A stretch of DNA of 13,191 nucleotides from CAMLHP01 sp035759745 (GCA_035759745.1 DASTUF010000060.1:1-13191), one strand, 5' to 3'. Shown: positions 1-7,643, counted from the first letter of the stretch. Program-made: numbers and translations. Notes: generated by a model not told the origin, from the sequence alone.

Positions 1-1522
1 CGTCGCGGAACTGGCAGCCCGCCATCACCATGCGTGACACCCAGAAGAACAGGATCTCGGGCGCGGTGACCAGCGTGGTGCCGGGATAGTAGCGCTCCAG
101 GTCCGGCGTTTCGTCGGGCCAGCCGAGCGAGCTGAAGGGCACCAGCCAGGAGGAGAACCAGGTGTCGAGCACGTCCTCGTCCTGGCGCACCGGCCCGCCA
201 CAGTCGGGGCAGGTGATCAGGTCCTCGCGGGCGGCCGTGACCTTGCCGCACCCGGGGGCATCGCAATACCACACCGGAATCCGGTGGCCCCACCAGAGCT
301 GCCGCGAGATCGTCCAGTCACGGATGTTTTCCATCCACATCACGTACTCGTCGCCCCGGCGCTCGGGGATGAAGCGCAGCCGCCCCTCCCGGTACGCGGC
401 CAGGGCCGGCTCCGCCAGCGGCTTCATTCGCACGAACCACTGCTCGGAAAGTCTCGGCTCGATCACGGTGCCGCAGCGGTAGCAATGTCCCACCGCGTGT
501 TGATGGGGTTCCACCCGTTCCAGCAGTCCCAGCTGCTCGAACTCGCGCACGACCTGCTTCCGGGCCTCGTAGCGGTCCAGACCACGGAATCGCTCGGGCA
601 CCGCATCGTTCATGCGGGCGTCCGGCGACATGATGTCCAGGGTCTCCAGTCCCGCGCGCTTTCCGATTTCGAAGTCCACTGGATCGTGCGCCGGTGTCAC
701 CTTGACGGCGCCAGTGCCGAACGCTCGGTCCACGGCGTCGTCGGCCACCACCGGAATGCGGCGGTCCACCAGCGGGAGCAGCACGTGGGTGCCGATCAGG
801 TGGCGGTAGCGCGGGTCGTCGGGATGCACCGCCACGCCGGTGTCGCCGAGCATGGTTTCCGGCCGGGTGGTGGCGACGGTCAGGTGTCCGCCCGCCTCGA
901 GGGGATAGCGGAGGTGCCACAGGTTGCCGGCCTCCTCGATCTTGTCCACTTCCTCATTGGACAACGCGGTGAGACATCGGGGGCACCAGTTGATGATGTA
1001 GAGTCCCCGGTAGATGCGGTCCTGCTCGTAGAGCCGCACGAACGCCTCACGCACCGCCGCCGAGAGATCCGGGTCGAGCGTGAAGTAGGTGCGACTCCAG
1101 TCGCAGCTGCAGCCGATCGTGCGGAGCTGATGCAGGATGGCCGAGCCCGTCTCCCGGACGAACTCCCATACCCGCGCTTCGAACGCATCCCTGCCGATGT
1201 CGAACCGGGTGAGCCCTTCCTTCGCCAGCAGTCGCTCCACCACGTTCTGGGTGGCGATGCCGGCGTGGTCGGTACCCGGAAGCCACAGGGTTTCCCGGCC
1301 GCGCATCCGCGCAAAGCGCACCAACGCGTCCTGCACCGTGTTGTTGAGGCCGTGACCCATGTGCAGCTGCGCCGTCACATTGGGCGGCGGCATCATGATT
1401 ACGTAGGGCGGCAGGTCCGCGGGTGAGGGGCGCGGCTGGAAGAAGCCGCGCTGCTCCCAGCTCGCGTAGAGCGGGCGCTCGATGCCGGATGGGTCGTATT
1501 GCGGGTCGAGCGGCTGGGTCAT
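1..1522 (-). CDS. valS: Valine--tRNA ligase (ValRS), N-terminal 507 residues, cut by left window edge
   Basis: Class I aminoacyl-tRNA synthetase that charges tRNA-Val with valine in the cytoplasm. Read on the minus strand from the ATG at 1522, the frame is open to base 1. It starts MTQPLDPQYDPSGIERPLY and carries PPPNVTAQLHMGHGL, with the class I HIGH signature as HMGH at residues 54-57, followed by LPGTDHAGIATQ. Further along are the CP1 editing-domain elements (TTRPETMLGDT, PAHDPVDFE), a CYRCG cysteine pair, EQWFVRMK, ISRQLWWGHRIPVWYC and LDTWFSSWL, ending near FFWVSRMVMAG. The order and spacing match ValRS rather than IleRS or LeuRS. The KMSKS loop, anticodon-binding domain and C-terminal coiled coil lie outside the window. 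The start overlaps the stop of the upstream BON-like gene by 4 bp (ATGA) and has no Shine-Dalgarno of its own, so translation is probably coupled. One oddity: the usual glycine of the PPPNVTG motif is alanine. Confidence 0.97.
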   Translation of the reverse strand, partial: MTQPLDPQYDPSGIERPLYASWEQRGFFQPRPSPADLPPYVIMMPPPNVTAQLHMGHGLNNTVQDALVRFARMRGRETLWLPGTDHAGIATQNVVERLLAKEGLTRFDIGRDAFEARVWEFVRETGSAILHQLRTIGCSCDWSRTYFTLDPDLSAAVREAFVRLYEQDRIYRGLYIINWCPRCLTALSNEEVDKIEEAGNLWHLRYPLEAGGHLTVATTRPETMLGDTGVAVHPDDPRYRHLIGTHVLLPLVDRRIPVVADDAVDRAFGTGAVKVTPAHDPVDFEIGKRAGLETLDIMSPDARMNDAVPERFRGLDRYEARKQVVREFEQLGLLERVEPHQHAVGHCYRCGTVIEPRLSEQWFVRMKPLAEPALAAYREGRLRFIPERRGDEYVMWMENIRDWTISRQLWWGHRIPVWYCDAPGCGKVTAAREDLITCPDCGGPVRQDEDVLDTWFSSWLVPFSSLGWPDETPDLERYYPGTTLVTAPEILFFWVSRMVMAGCQFRD

Positions 1523-1953
1523 GCGTGCTGATCGCCGCGGGGCATCATCGGGATCACATCGCGGTCGTCCTCACCCCGCACCAGCAAGCCGTTGGACACC
1601 GGGCCGATGCCGGCGGCCACCAGCACCCGGGCGGCTCGCGCCCGAAGCGCGCGCGACGCCACCCACCCGCGCAGCTCGACGCCCGAGCCGCTCTGGGCCG
1701 CCACCCGGAGTCCGAGCGTGGCCAGGACGGGATCCCCCAGCAGCGCGTCCTGCGCTGCGCGGACCGCGTCACTGCCGGCCGGCGGGGTCGGCAGCGCGGG
1801 AGTCCGCACCCGCCGCGCGGCCCGGCTGATCCGCTCGCGGTTGATGCCACCGGTCCAGGCGCTGAGGGCAATCCCTGCCAGCGCACCTGCCAGAAAGCCT
1901 CCCAGGCCGAGCGCCACCATCTCGGTGCCTGAAATTCGATGTCTGGGTCTCAC
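1519..1953 (-). CDS. Small membrane-anchored protein with a BON-like domain
   Basis: This 144-residue protein has a basic N-terminus, one strongly hydrophobic Ala/Gly/Leu segment at about residues 12-33 (signal anchor or single membrane span), an Arg/Pro-rich linker (about 38-60), and a C-terminal segment at about 64-126. That segment has the layout of a BON domain: a helix with a DPVLA motif, a beta strand, a VELRGWV strand, a second helix rich in Ala/Arg, then GPVSNGLLV. BON domains are small alpha-beta modules thought to bind phospholipid or other envelope components; the match is by eye and the exact role is unknown. I chose the GTG at 1953 because GAGGAG lies 5 nt upstream; an in-frame TTG at 1971 would add six residues but would place that ribosome site inside the gene. 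The stop overlaps the valS start by 4 bp, making a two-gene unit transcribed leftward. The domain call is moderate confidence; that the gene is real is well supported by its RBS and coupling. Confidence 0.78.
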   Translation of the reverse strand: MRPRHRISGTEMVALGLGGFLAGALAGIALSAWTGGINRERISRAARRVRTPALPTPPAGSDAVRAAQDALLGDPVLATLGLRVAAQSGSGVELRGWVASRALRARAARVLVAAGIGPVSNGLLVRGEDDRDVIPMMPRGDQHA

Positions 1954-2051
1954 TGCAGCTCCTCGTGCCAATCGGGTTCCTGCCGCGTTAAGTTAACACC
2001 CTGATTGCAGATCGAGCACGCACCTCTTGCCCTCATGTGGGGATGATCGAG
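1954..2051. promoter_or_regulatory. Divergent intergenic region between the valS and thrS units
   Basis: About 98 bp separate the two leftward genes from the rightward block, so promoters for both directions should lie here. The centre is visibly richer in A+T than its surroundings and contains GTTAAGTTAAC at 1987-1997. TTAACA at 1993-1998 resembles a -35 hexamer for the plus strand, and TAACTT on the minus strand resembles a -10, but neither has a convincing partner at 16-18 bp. No T-box, riboswitch or attenuator-like hairpin was recognised. The assignment as a promoter region rests mainly on gene orientation. Confidence 0.4.
1959..1964 (-). promoter_or_regulatory. Shine-Dalgarno site of the BON-like gene
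   Basis: GAGGAG on the minus strand lies 5 nt upstream of the GTG at 1953. It decides the start in favour of GTG 1953 over the upstream in-frame TTG at 1971. Confidence 0.7.
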
Positions 2052-2201
2052 ATGTCCGATGAACGGGTCAGCGTGACCCTCCGGGACCTGAGTCGCTGGC
2101 TGGTGGTCGCCCTCGTTCTGGTGGGTGGCCTGGCCGCCTACTTCGTGCTGGCGCCCAGCTCCGAACCGGTGATGCCGCCTGCGGTCGAGGTGACGCCGTG
2201 A
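2052..2201 (+). CDS. Single-span membrane microprotein coupled to thrS
   Basis: This 49-codon gene starts MSDERVSVTLRDLSRWL, continues into a hydrophobic stretch of about 20 residues (LVVALVLVGGLAAYFVLA) and ends in a short Pro/Glu-rich tail (PPAVEVTP). The pattern predicts one transmembrane helix with the charged N-terminus in the cytoplasm. GGGGAT at 2039-2044 is a plausible ribosome site for the ATG at 2052; in-frame alternatives are ATG 2043 (adds MIE) and GTG 2037. Its stop codon overlaps the GTG start of thrS by 4 bp (GTGA), which argues for a translated, coupled gene rather than noise. No known family was recognised. It could be a membrane microprotein or simply a translated leader that helps ThrRS initiation; it has only two Thr codons, so a threonine attenuation peptide is unlikely. 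Confidence 0.6.
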   Translation: MSDERVSVTLRDLSRWLVVALVLVGGLAAYFVLAPSSEPVMPPAVEVTP

Positions 2202-4132
2202 GCACGGTCAAGCTGACTCTGCCCGACGGTTCAGTCCGAGAGGTGCCGGCCGGCTCGTCGGCGCGTCAGGTTGCGGAGTCGATCGGCGCGGGTCTCGCCC
2301 GCGCGGCCCTGGCCGCGCGCGTCGACGGCGCCATCCGCGACCTGGACCGGCCCATTGAATCGGATGCCACGCTTGCCATCCTCACCGATCGAGACCCTGA
2401 CGCCCTGGACCTGTTGCGCCACTCGGCGGCGCACGTGCTGGCCACGGCGGTGCGGGAGCTCTTCCCTGGCGCGGGCATCGGGTTCGGTCCGCCGATCGAG
2501 GACGGGTTCTACTACGACTTCGAAGTGCCGCGGCCGTTCACGCCCGAGGACCTCGAGCAGATCGAGGCCAGGATGGCGGCGGTGGTGAAGTCCGACTTCC
2601 CGTTTGTCAGGGAAGTGGTGGATCGCGATGGCGCCAATCGCCGCTTCGCCGATGACCCGCTCAAGCTGGAGCGCATCAGTGAGCTGGGCGACGACGAGAC
2701 CATCACGATCTACACCGATGGGCCGTTCACCGACCTCTGCCGCGGTCCCCACGTGCCCTCGACCGGCCGCCTGAAGCACTTCAAGCTGCTGCATGCCGCC
2801 GGCGCGTACTGGCGGGGCGATGAACGGCGGCAGATGCTGCAGCGCATCTACGGGACAGCGTGGTTCAGGAAGGAAGACCTGGAGCAGTACCTCAATCGCC
2901 TGGAGGAAGCCCGCAAGCGCGACCATCGGATGCTGGGCAGGCAGCTGGACCTCTACTCGATCCAGGATGCTGTCGGCCCTGGACTGGTCTTCTGGCACCC
3001 GAAGGGCGCCATGGTCAAGTGGCTGCTGAGCCGAGCGGTCGAGGACGACAACGTCCGCAGCGGGTACGACCTGGTGTACACTCCGAACATCACCCGAGAG
3101 GAACTCTTCCGGATCTCGGGACACCTGCCGCTCTATGCCGCCAACCAGTATCCCGCCATGGGCGCGGGCGCCGGCGAAGACGAGGATGTGAAGTATCGGG
3201 TGAAGCCGATGAACTGCCCGATGCACTGCCTCATCTACAGGAGCCAGCAGCGAAGCTACCGCGACCTGCCGCTGCGGCTGTCGGAAGTGGCCAATGTGTA
3301 CCGCAACGAGCGGTCCGGGGTGCTGCATGGCTTGCTCCGGGTGCGCGGCCTCAGCATGGACGACGCCCACATCTTCTGCACCATGGACCAGGTCGAGGAT
3401 GAGATACTCCTGTGCCTGAGCCAGGTGGACCGGCTGGTGCGTGACGCCTTCGGATTCGAGCTCGACTTTGAGGTGTCCACCCGGCCGCCGGAGCGGCTGG
3501 GCGACGATGCCACGTGGGACAAGGCCGAGGCCATGCTGAAGGCGGCGCTGGAACGCAGCGGCATTCCGTTCCAGGTGGACGAGGGGGGCGGAGCGTTCTA
3601 CGGACCCAAGATCGACATCAAGTTCCGCGACGCCATCGGGCGGCTGTGGCAGGGCCCGACGATCCAGCTCGACTTCCAGCTGCCCGAACGCTTCGAGCTG
3701 GAGTACACCGGCACGGACAACAAGCCGCATCGGCCGGTGATGATCCATCGCGCCATCTACGGCACGCTGGAGCGGTTCATCGGCAACCTGATCGAGCACT
3801 TCGCTGGTGCGTTCCCGCTCTGGCTCGCTCCCGAGCAGGTGCGGGTGGTGCCGATCAGTGATGCACAGCTGCCTGCGGCGAAGGAACTCGCGGCCGGGCT
3901 CAAGCAGGCGGGACTCCGGGTGCACGTCGACGAACGCAACGAGACGCTCAACTATCGCATTCGCGATGCGGAAGTACACAAGGTGCCGTACATGGCGGTG
4001 GTCGGGCAGCGCGAGGCCGAAGCCGGGACGGTCGCCGTGCGGGCGCGCGGCACCGGTGCCAAGCAGGAAGTGGTTGCGGTGGCGGACTTCCGTGAGCGCC
4101 TGCTGGACGAGGTGGCACGCCGGGCGCACTAG
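2198..4132 (+). CDS. thrS: Threonine--tRNA ligase (ThrRS)
   Basis: Class II synthetase that charges tRNA-Thr and edits mis-acylated Ser-tRNA-Thr. It is 644 residues, the usual full length. Domains in order: TGS (about 1-62); the editing/SAD domain with HSAAH at 75-79 and CRGPH from Cys181; the class II catalytic core with MNCPMH, motif 2 (YRNERSGVLHG, RVRGLSMDDAH) and motif 3 (HRAIYGTLERF); then the C-terminal anticodon-binding domain from about 545. The three catalytic zinc ligands are present as Cys340, His391 and His517, each exactly six positions beyond the E. coli residues Cys334, His385 and His511. The GTG start overlaps the stop of the upstream microprotein (GTGA). In many bacteria infC and ribosomal protein genes follow thrS; here a thiolase follows after 49 bp instead. 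Confidence 0.99.
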   Translation: MSTVKLTLPDGSVREVPAGSSARQVAESIGAGLARAALAARVDGAIRDLDRPIESDATLAILTDRDPDALDLLRHSAAHVLATAVRELFPGAGIGFGPPIEDGFYYDFEVPRPFTPEDLEQIEARMAAVVKSDFPFVREVVDRDGANRRFADDPLKLERISELGDDETITIYTDGPFTDLCRGPHVPSTGRLKHFKLLHAAGAYWRGDERRQMLQRIYGTAWFRKEDLEQYLNRLEEARKRDHRMLGRQLDLYSIQDAVGPGLVFWHPKGAMVKWLLSRAVEDDNVRSGYDLVYTPNITREELFRISGHLPLYAANQYPAMGAGAGEDEDVKYRVKPMNCPMHCLIYRSQQRSYRDLPLRLSEVANVYRNERSGVLHGLLRVRGLSMDDAHIFCTMDQVEDEILLCLSQVDRLVRDAFGFELDFEVSTRPPERLGDDATWDKAEAMLKAALERSGIPFQVDEGGGAFYGPKIDIKFRDAIGRLWQGPTIQLDFQLPERFELEYTGTDNKPHRPVMIHRAIYGTLERFIGNLIEHFAGAFPLWLAPEQVRVVPISDAQLPAAKELAAGLKQAGLRVHVDERNETLNYRIRDAEVHKVPYMAVVGQREAEAGTVAVRARGTGAKQEVVAVADFRERLLDEVARRAH

Positions 4133-4181
4133 GCTATTTTCCGGCGTTACTGACGTCCTTCCTCAAGATCGGGATTTTCGT

Positions 4182-5372
4182 GTGAACGACCAGCTCACGC
4201 CCGTCATCGTGTCCGCGGTCCGGACGCCGATCGGGCGGTATCTCGGTGCTCTCTCGTCCTTTACGGCCCCACAGCTCGGGGCCGCGGCGCTGCGCGAGGC
4301 GGTGGCCCGCGCCGGAATCGATATAGCGGCGGTGGAAGAAGTCATCATGGGCCAGGTGGTGCAGGGCGGCAGTGGTCAGGCGCCCGCCCGTCAGGCCGCG
4401 ATCGCGGCCGGCTTGCCCGACACCGTCTCCGCCCTCACTGTCAACAAGGTCTGCGGGTCCGGCCTCAAGGCCGTGATGCTGGCGGCCCAGGCCATCAAGG
4501 CGGGCGACGCGCAGTGCATCCTCGCCGGAGGACAGGAGTCGATGTCCTCCGCCCCGCACTATCTCTATGGCTATCGCAACGGCATCAAGGCAGGAAACCA
4601 GACCATCGTGGATGGAATGATCCACGACGGCCTGTGGGATTCGTTCGGCAACAACCACATGGGTGAGTACGCTGAGTACACCGCGGAGAAGGCGGGGATC
4701 AGCCGGGGTGAGCAGGACGCCTTCTCGGTCGAGAGCCACCAGAAGGCGGTCGCCGCACAGGCTGCCGGCCGGTTCGACGCCGAGATCGTGCCGCTTGAAG
4801 TGAAGGGGAGGGGTGGTGTGACCATGGTCAGTCAGGATGAATCGCCGCGGAAGGACACTTCGCCCGAGACGCTGGCCCGGCTCAAGCCGGCCTTCCGCAA
4901 GGATGGCACCGTCACGGCCGGCAACGCTCCCGGACTCAACGACGGCGGCAGCGCCACGGTGGTGACTTCGCTCGCGTTCGCCAAGGCGCACGGCCTCACC
5001 CCGCTCGCGCGGATCACGGCCTACACCACAGCGGGTGGCGCGCCTCGCGACCTGTTCTTTGCTCCGGTGAAGGCGGTGCGCCAATTGATGGAGAAGGCGG
5101 GCACCTCGATTGCGGATTACGACCTCATCGAAGCCAACGAGGCGTTCGCGGTGCAGGCGCTGGCCGATGGCCGCGAGCTGGGATGGGACTGGGACCGCGT
5201 GAACGTGAACGGTGGCGCGGTGGCGCTGGGGCATCCTATCGGCGCCAGTGGCGCGCGCGTACTGACGACACTGCTTTACGCTCTCGATGACCGCAAGCAG
5301 TCCACCGGCCTCGCCACGCTCTGCCTGGGTGGTGGCAACGCAGTTGCCCTTTCCGTGGAGAAGCTCGGATGA
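4182..5372 (+). CDS. atoB: Acetyl-CoA C-acetyltransferase (thiolase)
   Basis: Thiolase-family enzyme that condenses two acetyl-CoA to acetoacetyl-CoA, or cleaves beta-ketoacyl-CoA in reverse. It is 396 residues, typical for biosynthetic-type acetyl-CoA acetyltransferase. The nucleophile is Cys91 in NKVCGSGLKAV, the catalytic His351 is in GHPIGASGARVL, and the second cysteine Cys381 is in CLGGGNAVAL; NEAFAVQ is also present. I chose the GTG at 4182 because PVIVSAVRTPIGRYLG, the canonical N-terminus, follows directly; the frame stays open further upstream into thrS, but that part is a shadow. No clear Shine-Dalgarno is seen. The stop overlaps the bioY start by 4 bp (ATGA). With hbd three genes downstream it can supply acetoacetyl-CoA for reduction. 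Chain-length preference cannot be read from sequence, so the symbol is family level; degradative FadA-type use is possible. Confidence 0.95.
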   Translation: MNDQLTPVIVSAVRTPIGRYLGALSSFTAPQLGAAALREAVARAGIDIAAVEEVIMGQVVQGGSGQAPARQAAIAAGLPDTVSALTVNKVCGSGLKAVMLAAQAIKAGDAQCILAGGQESMSSAPHYLYGYRNGIKAGNQTIVDGMIHDGLWDSFGNNHMGEYAEYTAEKAGISRGEQDAFSVESHQKAVAAQAAGRFDAEIVPLEVKGRGGVTMVSQDESPRKDTSPETLARLKPAFRKDGTVTAGNAPGLNDGGSATVVTSLAFAKAHGLTPLARITAYTTAGGAPRDLFFAPVKAVRQLMEKAGTSIADYDLIEANEAFAVQALADGRELGWDWDRVNVNGGAVALGHPIGASGARVLTTLLYALDDRKQSTGLATLCLGGGNAVALSVEKLG

Positions 5373-5923
5373 CCGACACCGCGTTCGCCGGATCCCAGCT
5401 GCGCACCGGCCAGCAGGTCGTGACCTTTGCCGCTGCTGTCGCGGTGGTGGCGGTCTCGGCGCAGGTGGCCGTGCCGCTGCCGTTCTCACCCGTGCCGATG
5501 ACGCTGCAACCGCTGGCCGTGCTGGTGGTCGGCGCCATGCTCGGGCCGACGCGGGGCATTGCTGCGCTGGTCCTCTACCTGCTGATCGGGGCTTTGGGCG
5601 CACCAGTGTTCGCGCCTGGTGGCGCACCGGGTGCCGCCCGCCTGGTCGGCCCCACGGGCGGCTACCTGCTGGCGTTCCCCATTGCCGCGGCGATCGCGGG
5701 CTGGAGCGCGGCGCGGCCTGGTGTGGTGCGACTGGTGCCGGGACTCGCGCTGGCGATGATATCGATCCATGTCGGCGGGTTTGCCTGGCTGGCACTGCTG
5801 GGTGGTGAGGCGAGCCGCGCCTTCGAACTTGGCTTCGTGCCGTTTCTCACAGGCGACCTGCTCAAGATCGGGCTGGCGGCGCTGATGGTGCTGGCGGGCT
5901 CGCGACTTCGGCCGCGCCTTTGA
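5369..5923 (+). CDS. bioY: BioY-family biotin transporter (ECF S component)
   Basis: This 184-residue integral membrane protein has about six hydrophobic spans. The family signatures are present: SPVPMTLQPL at residues 40-49 and GPTGGYL from residue 94, with GPTRG between spans at 59-63. BioY is the substrate-binding S component of energy-coupling-factor biotin transporters and can take up biotin alone or with an ECF ATPase/EcfT module. No ECF ATPase or EcfT gene is in this window, so this is either a solitary BioY or one sharing a module encoded elsewhere. It overlaps the thiolase stop (ATGA) and the next gene (TTGA), so it is embedded in the acyl-CoA block. A plausible reason is supply of biotin to acyl-CoA carboxylases, which is inference. 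No biotin-type operator (BirA) was recognised upstream. Confidence 0.96.
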   Translation: MTDTAFAGSQLRTGQQVVTFAAAVAVVAVSAQVAVPLPFSPVPMTLQPLAVLVVGAMLGPTRGIAALVLYLLIGALGAPVFAPGGAPGAARLVGPTGGYLLAFPIAAAIAGWSAARPGVVRLVPGLALAMISIHVGGFAWLALLGGEASRAFELGFVPFLTGDLLKIGLAALMVLAGSRLRPRL

Positions 5924-6798
5924 GCGCGGCCCAGGGCGGGATGACCCGCGCCGCCGCGATCGGATGGTCGGTCGCCTTCCTGGCCCTCACGTTCCTGCTG
6001 GTCGCTGTCCTCGGATTCCTCGCCGCACTCGCTGCTACCGGATCAGTCGCCGCCATCCCTGCCTGGGCCGGTACGGTCACGCCGGTCGCGCTGTTGATCC
6101 AGTCCGCCGTCCTTCTGGTGTCGGGGCTCGTGGCCACATGGCTCATCGGGGTGCGGGCCGCCAACCTTTCATTGCGTGACTTGCGCTGGCATGGCACCGG
6201 CGCTCCCGGGGCGGGCGTCGGCATCGGGCTCACGATCGGCATCGTGGCCGCCGGCGGCGCGCTGGTGCTCGCCACACTTCTTGGGTCGGCGGCATGGCTG
6301 CCTGATGGGGGAAATGCCGCGGCATGGGGCGGGAGCGTGGGCCGGACTATCGCGCTGCTTGCTCCCGCCGCGCTGGCTGAGGAGATCATCTTCAGGGGCG
6401 TGCCGCTGGTACTGCTCGCGCTGGCATTCGGACGCTGGCCTGCCATGATCGGCCTCGCCGCGCTGTTCGCGCTGGCCCACGCCACCAACCCGGGCGTGAC
6501 GCCCCTCGGCCTCACCAACATCGCGCTGGCCGGTGTGTGGCTCGCGCTCGCGTTCTTCGCGCCGGGCGGAATCTGGACCGCGTTCGGTGCGCATCTTGGC
6601 TGGAACGGCACGCTGGCGGCGCTGGATGCCCCGGTCAGTGGACTTCCATTCCGCATTCCGTGGATCGACTTCGCGCCCGGCGACCCGGCCTGGGTCACCG
6701 GTGGGATGTTTGGTCCCGAGGGAGGAATCGTCGCGACGCTCACCATCGGGGTGGCGTCGGCGGTCCTGCTCATCAAGGCCCGGAGAGAAGCAGCATGA
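5920..6798 (+). CDS. CPBP-family intramembrane metalloprotease
   Basis: This 292-residue multi-span membrane protein has the three CPBP (Abi/CAAX-like, PF02517) motifs in order: EEIIFRG with the Glu pair at residues 154-155, FALAH with His187, and AHLGWN with His225 and Asn229. These form the metal-binding, glutamate-dependent catalytic site of the Rce1-like family. Four or more hydrophobic segments surround them, including a strong one in the first 40 residues. Bacterial members process or protect against peptides or act in envelope regulation, but the substrate here is unknown. The TTG at 5920 overlaps the bioY stop (TTGA); an in-frame ATG at 5941 with AGGG 4 nt upstream is an alternative start that removes seven residues before the first span. 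The 3' end overlaps hbd (ATGA). Confidence 0.9.
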   Translation: MSAAQGGMTRAAAIGWSVAFLALTFLLVAVLGFLAALAATGSVAAIPAWAGTVTPVALLIQSAVLLVSGLVATWLIGVRAANLSLRDLRWHGTGAPGAGVGIGLTIGIVAAGGALVLATLLGSAAWLPDGGNAAAWGGSVGRTIALLAPAALAEEIIFRGVPLVLLALAFGRWPAMIGLAALFALAHATNPGVTPLGLTNIALAGVWLALAFFAPGGIWTAFGAHLGWNGTLAALDAPVSGLPFRIPWIDFAPGDPAWVTGGMFGPEGGIVATLTIGVASAVLLIKARREAA

Positions 6799-7643
6799 CG
6801 CGTGCAGCGGTGATCGGGGCGGGCACCATGGGTAATGGCATCGCGCACGTCCTGGCGCAGCATGAGTGGTCGGTGACGCTGGTGGATACCGCCGCGCCGG
6901 TCCTGGAGCAGGCGGTGGCCACGATCCGCGCCAATGTCGGGCGGCAGGTGAAGAAGGGGACACTGCCGGAAGGAAGCGTCGAGGCGATCGTTGGCCGCAT
7001 CCGTCCGGTTACGACGCTCGACGCGGCCAGCGATGCCAGGCTCGTGGTCGAGGCCGCGAGCGAGAACCCGGGGGTGAAGTTCGGCATCTTCCAGGCGCTG
7101 GACGGGATCTGCGGCCCCGACACGATCCTTGCCAGCAACACCAGCAGCATCTCCATCACCGAGATCGCATCCCGCACCGGCCGCCCGGAGCAGGTCATCG
7201 GGATGCACTTCATGAATCCGGTACCGGTCATGAAGCTGGTGGAGGTCATCCGTGGCCACGCGACCAGCGATGCCACCACCGCCAGGGTGATGGAGATCTC
7301 GACGGCACTCGGCAAGGTGCCGGTCGAGGTGAATGACTACCCGGGATTCGTGGCCAACCGGGTCCTGATGCCCATGATCAACGAGGCGGTGTACTGTGTG
7401 ATGGAGGGGGTCGCGACCCCGGACGCGATCGACACGGTCATGAAGCTCGGCATGGCGCACCCGATGGGACCGCTCGCCCTGGCTGATTTCATCGGGCTCG
7501 ACGTGTGCCTCGCCATTCTCGAGGTGATGCACAAGGGCCTCGGTGACCCGAAGTACCGGCCCTGCCCGCTGCTGCGGCGCATGGTTGCGGCCGGCCACCT
7601 GGGGCGGAAGTCCGGCAAGGGCTTCTTCGCCTACGACTCCTGA
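6795..7643 (+). CDS. hbd: 3-hydroxybutyryl-CoA dehydrogenase
   Basis: Reduces acetoacetyl-CoA to (S)-3-hydroxybutyryl-CoA, or oxidises it in reverse, with a nicotinamide cofactor. It is 282 residues, the standard length for the single-function HBD family. The Rossmann motif is GAGTMG at 8-13, and Asp31 at the end of the second strand favours NAD(H) over NADP(H). The catalytic residues are all present: Ser117 in SNTSS, His138 in GMHFMNP, Glu150 in KLVEV and Asn188 in FVANRV, and the C-terminal helical domain ends with GRKSGKGFF. The ATG at 6795 overlaps the protease stop by 4 bp and has GGAGA at 6782-6786. An upstream extension of the open frame lies inside the protease gene and is not real. 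With the thiolase in the same coupled block it forms two consecutive steps of C4 acyl-CoA metabolism; no crotonase, acyl-CoA dehydrogenase or PHB synthase is in the window. Confidence 0.97.
   Translation: MTRAAVIGAGTMGNGIAHVLAQHEWSVTLVDTAAPVLEQAVATIRANVGRQVKKGTLPEGSVEAIVGRIRPVTTLDAASDARLVVEAASENPGVKFGIFQALDGICGPDTILASNTSSISITEIASRTGRPEQVIGMHFMNPVPVMKLVEVIRGHATSDATTARVMEISTALGKVPVEVNDYPGFVANRVLMPMINEAVYCVMEGVATPDAIDTVMKLGMAHPMGPLALADFIGLDVCLAILEVMHKGLGDPKYRPCPLLRRMVAAGHLGRKSGKGFFAYDS

Noticed and set aside
284..1426. 380-codon plus-strand open frame
   Set aside because: It is antisense to valS, whose motifs are unmistakable; long antisense frames are expected from the strong GC bias at third codon positions.
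1987..1997. GTTAAGTTAAC as an operator
   Set aside because: It is a partial palindrome in a promoter-bearing gap, but with no second copy or known regulator match it is only noted as part of the intergenic region.
2231..4129. 632-codon minus-strand open frame
   Set aside because: It is the exact antisense of thrS and its translation is His/Arg/Gln-rich with no domain resemblance.
4118..4146. Inverted repeat CGCCGG / CCGGCG around the thrS stop
   Set aside because: The stem is only 6 bp with a 17-nt loop and no downstream T-run, so it is not a credible terminator.
4134..5795. 553-codon minus-strand open frame
   Set aside because: It is antisense to the thiolase and bioY genes, both of which are certain; its translation is compositionally biased.
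5862..7598. 578-codon minus-strand open frame
   Set aside because: It is antisense to the protease and hbd genes, low complexity, and spans two real genes.
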